Shown here piece by piece: positions 51,477-59,535 of a stretch of 64,000 nucleotides of DNA. The notes under the pieces are model-generated. The model was given only the letters and a program-made list of their open reading frames with translations. It made no database searches and was not told the origin of the DNA. This DNA is from Paenibacillus sp. LHD-117. Lineage in GTDB: Bacteria > Bacillota > Bacilli > Paenibacillales > Paenibacillaceae. The translations under genes and the position numbers were made by a program. The stretch covers positions 1 to 64,000 of the forward strand of contig NZ_JAVFVT010000019.1 of the NCBI RefSeq assembly GCF_030929555.1. Direction: 5' to 3'. Numbering within the stretch: the stretch's first letter is position 1; each line of letters begins with the position of its first letter.

Positions 51477-51676
51477 ATGCGCGATGGTTCAACCCTTTCC
51501 TGGTCGTCTCATGCAGGTTGCTTGCGGTCGCGGGATAAACTCCGCCCATTCTATCATAACGCGAAAGGACGCGCCCCGCGTACGACGATTTGTTCGGATT
51601 AGGTGGATAGATTTTTGGACCGCGCGATATGCGACGGTTTGGTCGCGGCTTGGACTGTGCTGCTCGGTGCGGCACG

Positions 51677-51749
51677 AAAAAAAAGCGGGAGACTCTCTTC
51701 CATCCGCCAAAGCCCATAGGCTTTGGCGGCGGCAAGATTAGTCTCCCGC
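51677..51749 (-). terminator. Elaborate terminator of murA
   Basis: Outer stem GCGGGAGACT/AGTCTCCCGC (51685-51694 with 51740-51749) encloses an inner CCGCCAAAGCC/GGCTTTGGCGG hairpin, with eight T on the minus strand afterwards. Confidence 0.88.
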
Positions 51750-51771
51750 TATGTTGTCTGTTGGAAGGCGG

Positions 51772-53172
51772 TTACGCCCAGGTCGGCTGCACCTTCAGCA
51801 CGACTTCCTTCTCCCGCTTGTAGGCTACGACAGGCTCGCTTACGGCCGCAACCGCGGCAACCTTGCCGGTTACGGCATGCGGCTGCGCTTGAATCGCGCC
51901 TACCGGTTCGGAATCCGCGGCGACGCGGCGAATATCCGCCCCAAGGGAAGCCAGCTTGCCCGTAATGTCGATATACCCGCGGTCCACGTGGTGCAAGCCC
52001 GTCACTTCCGTCTCGCCGTCGGCGCGAAGCGCCGCGCAGATAAGCGCCGCTCCCGCGCGCAGATCCGTCGCGGTCACCTTCGCTCCCGAGAGAGGAACGC
52101 CGCCGGTAACGATCGCCGAACGGCCGTCGACCTTAATGCTTGCGTTCATCTTCTGGAATTCCTCGACATGCATGAAGCGGTTCTCGAACACCGTCTCCGT
52201 CACGACGCTGGTCCCTTCGGAAACGAGCAGCAGCGCCATCATCTGGGACTGCATATCCGTCGGGAAGCCCGGATGCGGAAGCGTTTTGACGTCGACGCCT
52301 CTAAGCACCTTGGAAGCCCTCACGCGAATGCCGTTATCGCTTTCCGTAATCTCCACGCCCATCTCTTGGAGCTTCGAGATGACCGGCGTCAAATGGTCCG
52401 CGATCGCGCCTTCGACGAAGACGTCGCCGCCCGTAATGGCGGACGCGATCATGTACGTGCCCGCTTCGACGCGGTCAGGGATGACGTTATGTTTCGCGCC
52501 CGTCATCCGGTCCACGCCTTCGATGCGAATCATGCCGGTACCCGCGCCGCGCACCTTGCCGCCCATGGCGTTAATATAATTAGCGAGGTCCACGATTTCC
52601 GGTTCCTTCGCCGCATTTTCGATCGTAGTCGTTCCGCTAGCCAGCGCGGCGGCCATCATAATATTCTCGGTTGCGCCTACGCTTGCAACATCCAAATAAA
52701 TCTTGGCGCCCTTCAAGCGATCCTTCACGCTCGCTTCGATAAACCCTTGGCCGAGCGTAATCTCGGCGCCCATCGCCTCGAAGCCCTTCAGATGCTGGTC
52801 GATCGGACGGGTTCCAATCGCGCATCCGCCCGGCAGCGAGATCCGGACTTTTCCGATGCGGGCGAGCAGCGGGCCCATGACCAGGAAGGAAGCGCGCATT
52901 TTGCGGATCAGCTCGTAAGGAGCTTCGTAAGAATGAATAATCGGTGCGGATATCCGCATTGTCTCGTTGTTGTAAGTAAGCTGAGCGCCTAACGAAGCAA
53001 GAACGCTCTGAATCGTCATAACGTCGTCGAGGAGGGGCACGTCACAGATGACGCTGTCTCCTTCCGTCGCTAATAATGAGGCAGCAAGAATGGGGAGCAC
53101 TGCATTTTTGGCGCCGCTGACGCGGACCGTACCCGATAAGCGCTGGCCTCCGCGGACGATAATTTTGGTCAT
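51772..53172 (-). CDS. murA: UDP-N-acetylglucosamine 1-carboxyvinyltransferase
   Basis: Cytoplasmic enzyme of the first committed peptidoglycan step (enolpyruvyl transfer from PEP to UDP-GlcNAc; the fosfomycin target). 466 aa. K22 ('SGAKNAV') and the catalytic Cys117 in '[10 protein letters not shown]' are present, as are '[10 protein letters not shown]' and the '[14 protein letters not shown]' loop. The conserved fold ends near residue 420; a further tail of about 45 residues rich in Ala, Val and Gln is unusual for the family (normally about 420-435 aa). GGAGGGACAC precedes the ATG at 53172. It lies downstream of the DUF1146 gene, as murAA does in B. subtilis. Confidence 0.95.
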   Translation of the reverse strand: MTKIIVRGGQRLSGTVRVSGAKNAVLPILAASLLATEGDSVICDVPLLDDVMTIQSVLASLGAQLTYNNETMRISAPIIHSYEAPYELIRKMRASFLVMGPLLARIGKVRISLPGGCAIGTRPIDQHLKGFEAMGAEITLGQGFIEASVKDRLKGAKIYLDVASVGATENIMMAAALASGTTTIENAAKEPEIVDLANYINAMGGKVRGAGTGMIRIEGVDRMTGAKHNVIPDRVEAGTYMIASAITGGDVFVEGAIADHLTPVISKLQEMGVEITESDNGIRVRASKVLRGVDVKTLPHPGFPTDMQSQMMALLLVSEGTSVVTETVFENRFMHVEEFQKMNASIKVDGRSAIVTGGVPLSGAKVTATDLRAGAALICAALRADGETEVTGLHHVDRGYIDITGKLASLGADIRRVAADSEPVGAIQAQPHAVTGKVAAVAAVSEPVVAYKREKEVVLKVQPTWA

Positions 53173-53460
53173 CTTGTGTCCCTCCGCGAATTGCAATTTC
53201 TGAATCGTAAAATGTACTTTTTCTGTCCTTATTTGACAGACTTCGAGCAATCACTAAACTTCATCTTAACATCCGTCCGCAATAATCGACAAGGGTAAAT
53301 TTATTTCCAACTTCTTCTGAGAATTCCCATTTACCCGCAATTCTGCCGTGTCGGAGCCTATTCCTCCCGACCATTAAAATTGCTTCATAAAATTGTTATC
53401 GACAACTGCGTTCAAGTTATGAAGTTATGTATTACCCATTGTTGACATGTTTCGCGCATG

Positions 53461-53715
53461 TTATTCGACAAAACTGCGCAGCATCACGCTGTAGCCCCAA
53501 TATTGCAAAATGAAACCAGCAAACAAATGTCCGATGGCGACGGCGAGCAGCACTTGCAGCATTCGAGCCTTCGGACGGCGGGGGAATTGGAAAAACGTCT
53601 CCCACTTCACTTCCTGCAGCAGCATCCAAGCGAAAAAGATGCTAAGCAGCTCCACTACGATCGAGAACAGTCCTTCCACGCCAGTTATGTTCCACATCCC
53701 TGATAGATCCGACAA
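53461..53715 (-). CDS. DUF1146 (YwzB-like) small membrane protein
   Basis: 84-aa protein with two hydrophobic segments (about 14-32 and 60-80, 'LLQVLLAVAIGHLFAGFIL'), separated by 'VKWETFFQFPRRPKARM', characteristic of DUF1146. The TTG start at 53715 is chosen as GGAG is 8 nt upstream; an ATG 18 nt further in is possible. In Bacillus the ywzB gene sits between the atp operon and murAA, and here it keeps its place next to murA. Function unknown. Confidence 0.82.
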   Translation of the reverse strand: MSDLSGMWNITGVEGLFSIVVELLSIFFAWMLLQEVKWETFFQFPRRPKARMLQVLLAVAIGHLFAGFILQYWGYSVMLRSFVE

Positions 53716-53854
53716 ACGTCTCACTCCATCCTTTATCCGCTTCTGCTCTCGCGTTTGCCGGGCAAACGCGCTCATGTCCAAGGTGAACCGGCTGTCGCCG
53801 TCTCTTGGCGGCGTGGCGAGGTTCATTCCGAAGGCCGCGTCATAGCTTTGCTCA

Positions 53855-53878
53855 CGGAGGCATGCCGTCATGCCTCCG
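53855..53878 (-). terminator. Hairpin downstream of the subtilase gene
   Basis: Perfect 10-bp stem CGGAGGCATG-CCGT-CATGCCTCCG, 12 bp past the stop. No clear U-run, so it may protect the mRNA 3' end as well as terminate. The stop codon itself lies in the palindrome TAACGTACGTTA (53881-53892). Confidence 0.55.
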
Positions 53879-53889
53879 CATAACGTACG

Positions 53890-56800
53890 TTACGCATATC
53901 GATACAGCAGCGTTGCAAACGAAGCGCGGCTCGCCGTCTGATTCGGTTTGAACACGTTCGGCTCTACGCCGCTAAGCTTGCCGTCCTGCTTCATGGCGCT
54001 TAGCATCGGGGCATACCACTCGTACGGCGATACATCGTCGAATGGCCGGGTCGATGTCATCCGCGTCTTCATGCCCTCCGCGTAGCCGATCATGACCGCC
54101 ATCTCCGCTCTTGTAATCAGATCGTCGGGCTTGAACGTCCCGTCCGGGTACCCCTTGACCCAGCCTTTGGCAACCGCCTTGGCAATCGATTCGCCCGCCC
54201 AATGCGAGCCGACATCCTTAAACGTCTTCGAGCCCGGAGACGCCACGACCGGCTTGTAAGCCTTGACGATCATTGTAACGGCTTCCGCGCGCGTGATGGA
54301 CCGGTCAGGCTCGAACCGATATTGGCCCACGCCGTTCACGATACCCCTGCCCGTCAGACTGACGATGGCATCCTTCGCCCAGTGATTCGCGATATCGCGG
54401 AATCCGGCGACAAGCTCATCCGCCATTAGTTTTACACGGTAATAGCTGTTTTGAAACATATGGTTGGCCGAAATTTTCACGTAATAGACACCCGGCACAA
54501 GCACCTGGTCCTTCGTCTGCAGCTTGCCGAGCGCGCCAGACTGGCCCGATCCTGCCAGCTTCATTCGTTTGTCGTAATACTCGAGCTTCAGCGTAACGCC
54601 CTGAGGAACGCCACTGACCGACAGCCCCGCCATGCTTTCTTTCGTCAGGCGGAATTGGAACCAATCCGTATCCGTCGCCTTGTCGATCACCCCTACATAT
54701 TCGGTCCCCGCCTTCATAAGCAGCGCTTCGTACGATTTGTCGTTCGGTTCGTTCGGATCAGAGAGTGCCGGCTGGAAGTCCAGCTTCAGCGTAAACGTTC
54801 CGGCAACGGGACTCGCGTCCAGAGCGATCGCGTTATGAACACGAATATAATATTTGCCCGGGGAGACGGATATGACTGGCGTTTCTTCGTAAGCGCCTTC
54901 TCCGTGATCATCATAGATGACAAGCGATTGTCCCTCCCGCTGCACCGAGATGCTCGGATCGATCCGGACCGTATTCGTGCTCATGGACAGCTTCAGCTGC
55001 CCGCTCTGCTTAAACTCCGCGACGAACCAATCCCGGTCGGCTGGCTTATGGAACGTACCGGTTAGAGACTGCGAACGCGGCTCAAGCGGATAGGCATCGG
55101 CAAGCCGGTCATTCGGCTCGTACAGGTCTTCGCCGATGGTGAAGGAGGACGTCAGCGTATAGCTCAGCGCCTGGCTCTGGGACGGATTGCTGAACTGTAC
55201 CTTGATCCGGCCTCGGCCTTTGTTCGCGGCGAATTCGATCGCCTTGCTGGATAGCTTCGTATCTTCCTCGCGCACCAGCTTGCCGCCTTCGTAGTAGCCG
55301 ATCCTAACGGTAGGCGTCGGACTGCCGGCCTGGACCTTCCCCTCATACTGGAGAGTCAGCTTCCCGTCGTAGGGCATGTCGACCGTATACCAGTCCTCGT
55401 CCTTCGACGACGTTAGCTCGGCGCCCAGCATGGCGCCGACCGGCAGCGGTCCGGCCGTACCGCTCGTATTGTTCGGCTCAAAATCATCCTTGGAAAGCGT
55501 CGCGAGCACCGCCCGGTCGACTTGCAGCAAGCCGTAACCGGACGCCGAATCGAAGCCGGCCAGTCCCATGTCCTTCGCCGTCTGACGGAGCAGCGCCCTC
55601 ACCTCGTACGGCTTGAAGGACGGGTTGCGCGCAAGCACGAGCGCCGCGGCGGCAGCCGCCTGCGGGGCCGCCATCGACGTTCCCTCTTCCTTCTTGTACC
55701 CGCCGCCGACGGCGGTCGTGTATACATGCCAAGGCGCCATAATATCCAGCTCCGGGCCTGGGTTGGAGCGCGCATCGGCGGTTCGGTCCGCTCGCGCTCC
55801 GCCGACGGCGAGGACCGTCGGATAAGCGGCAGGATATTTCACGGCGGCCTTATTGCCTAATGCCACGCCGTCGTTGCCCGCGGCCGCGACCAGGAGCACG
55901 CCCTGCTTCTCGGCGTATGATACGATGTCCTGCATATACGGCGATTGGCGGTGCAGCCCGACGGACAACACGACGATCTTCGCCCCGTTCTTCACGGCGT
56001 ATTGGATCGCTTCTCCGAGATCCTCCTCCGTGCCGTCGCCCCATTCGTCGAGCGCCTTGATCGGCATCAGCTTGGCATCCCATAACACGCCGACTACGCC
56101 GATGCCGTTATTGCCAGATGCCGCCAGCACGCCGGCTACGCTCGTGCCATGCCCGTTATCGTCTTCCGGCGGCTTGCCGCGCTGGACGAGATTGACGCCC
56201 GGCACAAGATTATCCTTGAGATCGGGGTGGTCGAGATCGACGCCGGTATCGACCAGCGCGATCGTAAGCCCGGTCTGGCCGCGAACCGTCTTCCAAGCCT
56301 CGGCCGCTCCGATCAGGCTAAGATGCTGCTGCTTCGACAGCTCCGGATCGTTCGCCTTTGTCGCTTGCGGCTTCGCCGCCAGATTTTTATCCGGCGTTGC
56401 GGACGGCTCCGGTGAGCCGGCCGGCGCCGCTGACGCAGCCGTCTGCTTCTGCTGCTGCGATTGAGATTCTGTTTGGCCGCTCTTAGGCGGAACGGCCGAT
56501 TGCTTGGCACCTTCGCCCGCACCGGCATCAGCAGCTTCGGACGGGACTGCCTTGCTCGATTGCGATTCGGGAGACCTGCCGCCAGCAATCGCATCCGCAG
56601 CAGAACTGGCGGATTCTCGGGACGGCTGAGCGATCGCCGCCTCATCCTTCGCGTTCGCGGACGCGCGCCCTTGCTGGGCCTGGGCCGCTTGTTCATCCGC
56701 CGCGTCGGAGAGGACGTGCACCCCGTTGTTCGGGTGCACGTAAGCCACGCCCGGCTCGCCGCGCAGACGGCGCAGCCAAGCCTCCACGTCCTCGCCCGCA

Positions 56801-57183
56801 TCCGCGGCGGGACGCACCACTACAACCGCCGCATCGGGCTGGCGGCGGAGCACCTCTGTCCCGCGCAGCTCATGCGCCTGCGCGGGATCGGTCCAGCGGA
56901 GCAGCCAGCTATGCGGCTGCTCCTCCAGATTGGCGCCTGCCGCATGCGCGGCGGCAGGCGCGGCGCTGCCGGGAGCGAGCGCCAAGGCGGGGACTGGGCC
57001 GATACCGGCCAGTCCTCCGAGCGCGACGCTCCCGAGCAGCAGCACGAGCAGCCCGCGGCGCAAGCAGCCTCGCGCTTCTAGGGCAAGACGGCTAGCGCCT
57101 CCCCGAGGGGCGAGGCGCTCGCGGCGCGGCTGCGCCTTCGATGGCGATTCTTTATGTATCAACCTATTGCTTAATGGATTCAT
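53890..57183 (-). CDS. Cell-wall-anchored subtilisin-like protease with pre-peptidase C-terminal and SLH domains
   Basis: 1097-aa S8 protease. The sequence shows an Arg-rich start, a hydrophobic export segment (about 44-70), a propeptide-like region (about 85-160), a long Ala/Gln/Ser linker (about 165-280), the catalytic domain (about 285-560) with D312 ('ALVDTGVDLDHPDL'), H345 ('NGHGTSVAG'), oxyanion N437 ('AAAGNDG') and S503 ('GTSMAAPQA'), three pre-peptidase C-terminal-like beta domains (about 575-890, 'EPNNTSG', 'EPNDRLADA', 'EPNDKSYEA'), and three SLH modules at the C terminus (about 905-1097). ATG 57183 is taken as the start; the ribosome site is weak (AAAGG), and the frame upstream runs into the MITE remnant. 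It is likely a secreted protease held at the surface by the pyruvylated polymer. Confidence 0.9.
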   Translation of the reverse strand: MNPLSNRLIHKESPSKAQPRRERLAPRGGASRLALEARGCLRRGLLVLLLGSVALGGLAGIGPVPALALAPGSAAPAAAHAAGANLEEQPHSWLLRWTDPAQAHELRGTEVLRRQPDAAVVVVRPAADAGEDVEAWLRRLRGEPGVAYVHPNNGVHVLSDAADEQAAQAQQGRASANAKDEAAIAQPSRESASSAADAIAGGRSPESQSSKAVPSEAADAGAGEGAKQSAVPPKSGQTESQSQQQKQTAASAAPAGSPEPSATPDKNLAAKPQATKANDPELSKQQHLSLIGAAEAWKTVRGQTGLTIALVDTGVDLDHPDLKDNLVPGVNLVQRGKPPEDDNGHGTSVAGVLAASGNNGIGVVGVLWDAKLMPIKALDEWGDGTEEDLGEAIQYAVKNGAKIVVLSVGLHRQSPYMQDIVSYAEKQGVLLVAAAGNDGVALGNKAAVKYPAAYPTVLAVGGARADRTADARSNPGPELDIMAPWHVYTTAVGGGYKKEEGTSMAAPQAAAAAALVLARNPSFKPYEVRALLRQTAKDMGLAGFDSASGYGLLQVDRAVLATLSKDDFEPNNTSGTAGPLPVGAMLGAELTSSKDEDWYTVDMPYDGKLTLQYEGKVQAGSPTPTVRIGYYEGGKLVREEDTKLSSKAIEFAANKGRGRIKVQFSNPSQSQALSYTLTSSFTIGEDLYEPNDRLADAYPLEPRSQSLTGTFHKPADRDWFVAEFKQSGQLKLSMSTNTVRIDPSISVQREGQSLVIYDDHGEGAYEETPVISVSPGKYYIRVHNAIALDASPVAGTFTLKLDFQPALSDPNEPNDKSYEALLMKAGTEYVGVIDKATDTDWFQFRLTKESMAGLSVSGVPQGVTLKLEYYDKRMKLAGSGQSGALGKLQTKDQVLVPGVYYVKISANHMFQNSYYRVKLMADELVAGFRDIANHWAKDAIVSLTGRGIVNGVGQYRFEPDRSITRAEAVTMIVKAYKPVVASPGSKTFKDVGSHWAGESIAKAVAKGWVKGYPDGTFKPDDLITRAEMAVMIGYAEGMKTRMTSTRPFDDVSPYEWYAPMLSAMKQDGKLSGVEPNVFKPNQTASRASFATLLYRYA

Positions 57184-57219
57184 GGTATTCTGCCTTTTTG
57201 CGTATTTCAATAGTAGTTG

Positions 57220-57251
57220 TTCAAAAAGCCCGCTTTTGATCACTTTTTAAA
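57220..57251 (+). mobile_element. MITE-like element, internal-deletion remnant (copy C)
   Basis: Only the two ends remain: TTCAAAAAGC followed by CGCTTTTGATCAC, then directly the right end CTTTTTAAACACG. About 130 bp of internal sequence is missing compared with copies A and B. It lies just upstream of the subtilase gene. Confidence 0.6.
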
Positions 57252-57327
57252 CACGTATCGATACTAGTTCGACCCTTGAACACGCAACCCCTTCTTTTGA
57301 TGGCGCAAGAAAAAGGAAACAGCCGAA

Positions 57328-57393
57328 TGAATACTCCCGCCACTTACCGATACATTCGTATCGACTGAAGTGGGGGTTTCTGATGTACATCCC
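57328..57393 (-). ncRNA. Candidate omegaRNA 3' scaffold and right end of the TnpB element
   Basis: Directly after the tnpB stop, the minus strand has a strong stem CCCCCACTT..GTCGATAC / GTATCG..AAGTGG.GGG (about 57333-57376), then GAGTATTCA. In IS200/IS605 elements the omegaRNA ends at the right end, with the guide taken from the flanking DNA. The guide candidate would be the next bases on the minus strand (from about 57327 downwards). Exact ends cannot be fixed without an empty site. Confidence 0.5.
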
Positions 57394-58854
57394 TTATTTC
57401 AGGATACTTAACACCAGTGGAGTTGACACGTTGATGGTCTTTTTGCCATCCAACCCCTCTATCCCATTCGTTCCTTGGGGGGATACGTTTGGGAATACTT
57501 TTCGCATAATGTTGGCTGCGCCGTTCACATCGGCATGAATCAAGCCCTTTGCGCTCTTATACAGCCCGCGATATATTCGCCTGCCAGAGAAGAGATGCAT
57601 GCTTTGTTCACCAAGCCGCGAAAACGACCGTAAATCTACTAATGGGTCATGATCCAGGAAGCTGGCTTTCGAGGTGTATGCTTCTTCCGTCAGAATAACC
57701 GTTATGCCATGCTCTGCCGCTTTGTATTGGATCATCTTGATCAGCATCCGATGAGGGATATGACAGAAGGACTGATTGTTTCGCCGCCCGATCGAAGCCT
57801 CTTGCTTCCAGCCGTCGTTATGCCCGATGACGATCGTGCCGATCTGCTCTTCCACAGCCAGATTCACAATCTGAAAGCTTACCTTGTGGAACAGGTCTTT
57901 GATCCTGCGGTGTCGCTTCAGATGCATCCGTTCTAACCGTCTCGATGTGTGCGTTCCTTCGCCAGGCGCTTTGCCCATGCGTAGAAGGCTCGTGTAATAG
58001 GCCTTCATCTTGTTGTAGTACTGATTGATCGACTTGACAATCCCGCCCTTCACCACGACCGGTTTCGAACCGGTGGTAGTGACGATGGTTGCAAGATTGT
58101 TGACGCCAAGATCAATTGCCATTAGTAAATCAGAATGAATTACGGCCATTACGTTTTCTTGCGTAGCTTCCTTCATTGCTTTCTGATTTACAAAAACCAG
58201 TTCGACTACATAGCGGCCATAGCTTGGGACTACTCGCACCTGCATCAATCTGCCATCCGTATGGCCTAACTTGCCAATGTTAAGCTGCAGCTTGGTCTTG
58301 GGGAATTTGAGATACTTCCGATCTTTGATCACGCAATCCTGATTCGAGAAGACTACTTCCTTCACCCTGTTTCGGGCATATCCCGGTATATGGGGCTGTC
58401 CATTATACTTCTCAGGATGATTGCGGTGGTCCTTGATGCTGGCGAAGAAGGCGTTCCAGTTTTGAAACACAACTTTCATGATTCCTTGACTGCTTTGCGC
58501 GGGAAGCGCCCGATAGTCGGTTTGTTCCATCACTCTGAATAAAGCGTCCAGGAAGTTATATTGAATAAAAGGAGTTTCCTGGGTCGGAAGCTTGAATGGG
58601 CGAGAACGATTCATTTCGTTTCGTCGCTCGTTCATGGCGTCAATAGTTGAGTTAAGCGTGTCTATAACTTGCTGCTGCAACGGCTGCAGCGGTTCATTCC
58701 GCCCAAAAGCTGTAAACACTTGACGAATATAAAAGTTCGTCGTGTTGTAGAGATTCTTGGCATCCTGACAAGCCTGGTCCAAGTAAGCAAACAATCGATG
58801 ACCGGGTTTAATCCAAATTTGATAGGTTCGATAATCTTTCTTCGCTTCAGGCAA
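57394..58854 (-). CDS. tnpB: IS200/IS605-type TnpB (RNA-guided nuclease family), zinc-finger-less
   Basis: 486-aa RuvC-type protein. RuvC I D248 ('LMAIDLGVNNLAT'), RuvC II E390 ('ILTEEAYTSKASFLD') and RuvC III D442 ('IHADVNGAANIMRK') are in place. Between II and III the region has no Cys, so the four-Cys zinc finger of typical TnpB (with the TSKTCSxCG motif) is replaced by 'YTSKASFLDHDPLVDLRSF'. The length is above the ISDra2 TnpB length (about 400 aa). The TTG at 58854 has GGAGG 7 nt upstream and is preferred to upstream starts. No tnpA is nearby. The element could be a TnpB-only unit maintained by its nuclease function; nuclease activity is inferred from the family. Confidence 0.88.
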   Translation of the reverse strand: MPEAKKDYRTYQIWIKPGHRLFAYLDQACQDAKNLYNTTNFYIRQVFTAFGRNEPLQPLQQQVIDTLNSTIDAMNERRNEMNRSRPFKLPTQETPFIQYNFLDALFRVMEQTDYRALPAQSSQGIMKVVFQNWNAFFASIKDHRNHPEKYNGQPHIPGYARNRVKEVVFSNQDCVIKDRKYLKFPKTKLQLNIGKLGHTDGRLMQVRVVPSYGRYVVELVFVNQKAMKEATQENVMAVIHSDLLMAIDLGVNNLATIVTTTGSKPVVVKGGIVKSINQYYNKMKAYYTSLLRMGKAPGEGTHTSRRLERMHLKRHRRIKDLFHKVSFQIVNLAVEEQIGTIVIGHNDGWKQEASIGRRNNQSFCHIPHRMLIKMIQYKAAEHGITVILTEEAYTSKASFLDHDPLVDLRSFSRLGEQSMHLFSGRRIYRGLYKSAKGLIHADVNGAANIMRKVFPNVSPQGTNGIEGLDGKKTINVSTPLVLSILK

Positions 58855-59376
58855 GATCTCACCTCCCCTCCATAAATAATGCGAATATATGTTCTGTTTC
58901 AATTATATCGCATATGTTGTTGGGGAAGAAGAACATTTTGAGAGAAGACTCAGGAAGACGCCGATTCACCTCGCCACTTGCAGAAGTGGGAGTCCTCTCG
59001 GCGAAATTGATAGACCTATGCTAACTGCGTACCTTGCCATGTTTTCGGGAACGAATGGGCAGGACTGTTCCTTGAGACGGCGATCGGACCGTAGTTTGTT
59101 TGCGTAAAGCGGGCAAGCGTTTTTGACATCAATTAATGAACAAGCGATTCATCGGTAGATGCATGAATGGTTTCTTGACGATAGTTTGGTTCTATTTTTT
59201 TCTTCGGACATATTCTTCCTTGCGACATCCTATGGGAAGGAGCACCAACTTCTCCCCCTCCTTTATACCTTCGTATCCCGTCTCGAGTTTCGGTCCGTCG
59301 CCGAGATATTTTTTTCCAATGACATCCACATGACCAGCAACTCGCTTGACCAAGTCAGGCGCTAGGAAAGCAAAAA
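58855..59376. other. Intergenic region: left end of the TnpB element and unassigned sequence
   Basis: Upstream of tnpB, a minus-strand TATAAT-type -10 (near 58898-58910) sits inside an inverted repeat (ATGCGA.TATA/ATATATTCGCAT, about 58880-58916). A hairpin CCACTT-GCAG-AAGTGG (58974-58989) resembles the right-end hairpin and probably marks the left end of the element near 59000. From about 59010 to 59376 I see no gene, RNA or clear repeat; a 65-codon plus-strand frame there has no ribosome site or family signature. Confidence 0.5.
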
Positions 59377-59432
59377 ACCGCCCCCGCCCGAGCCGTTACC
59401 CCCCCGATAACGGTCCTAGCAGCAGAGGCGGT
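59377..59432 (-). terminator. Terminator of the nuo operon
   Basis: Outer stem ACCGCC/GGCGGT with an inner CCGTTA/TAACGG hairpin. The minus strand continues TTTTTTGC. It lies 100 bp past the nuoN stop and suggests nuoN is the last gene of the operon. Confidence 0.8.
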
Positions 59433-59535
59433 ATGATCAAGCTTCATAAATAGTATCAGCGTGGTAACCTCAAGCGCTAGTCCTCGGCGCGGCGGCCAGC
59501 CTCTTTCCCGCAGCCCTATCCGCCGCAGCCGCGTC

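Noticed and set aside
49755..51602. 615-codon plus-strand frame opposite the YesM-type kinase
   Set aside because: Codon-mirror of the kinase gene on the minus strand, which has full domain motifs. No start signal.
57184..57243. Upstream start for the subtilase inside the MITE remnant
   Set aside because: The extension is derived from repeat DNA and adds no signal. ATG 57183 precedes the basic and hydrophobic export region.
59136..59365. Short plus-strand frames (65-68 codons) near the TnpB element
   Set aside because: No ribosome site, low-complexity hydrophobic/Ser/Phe composition and no family match.
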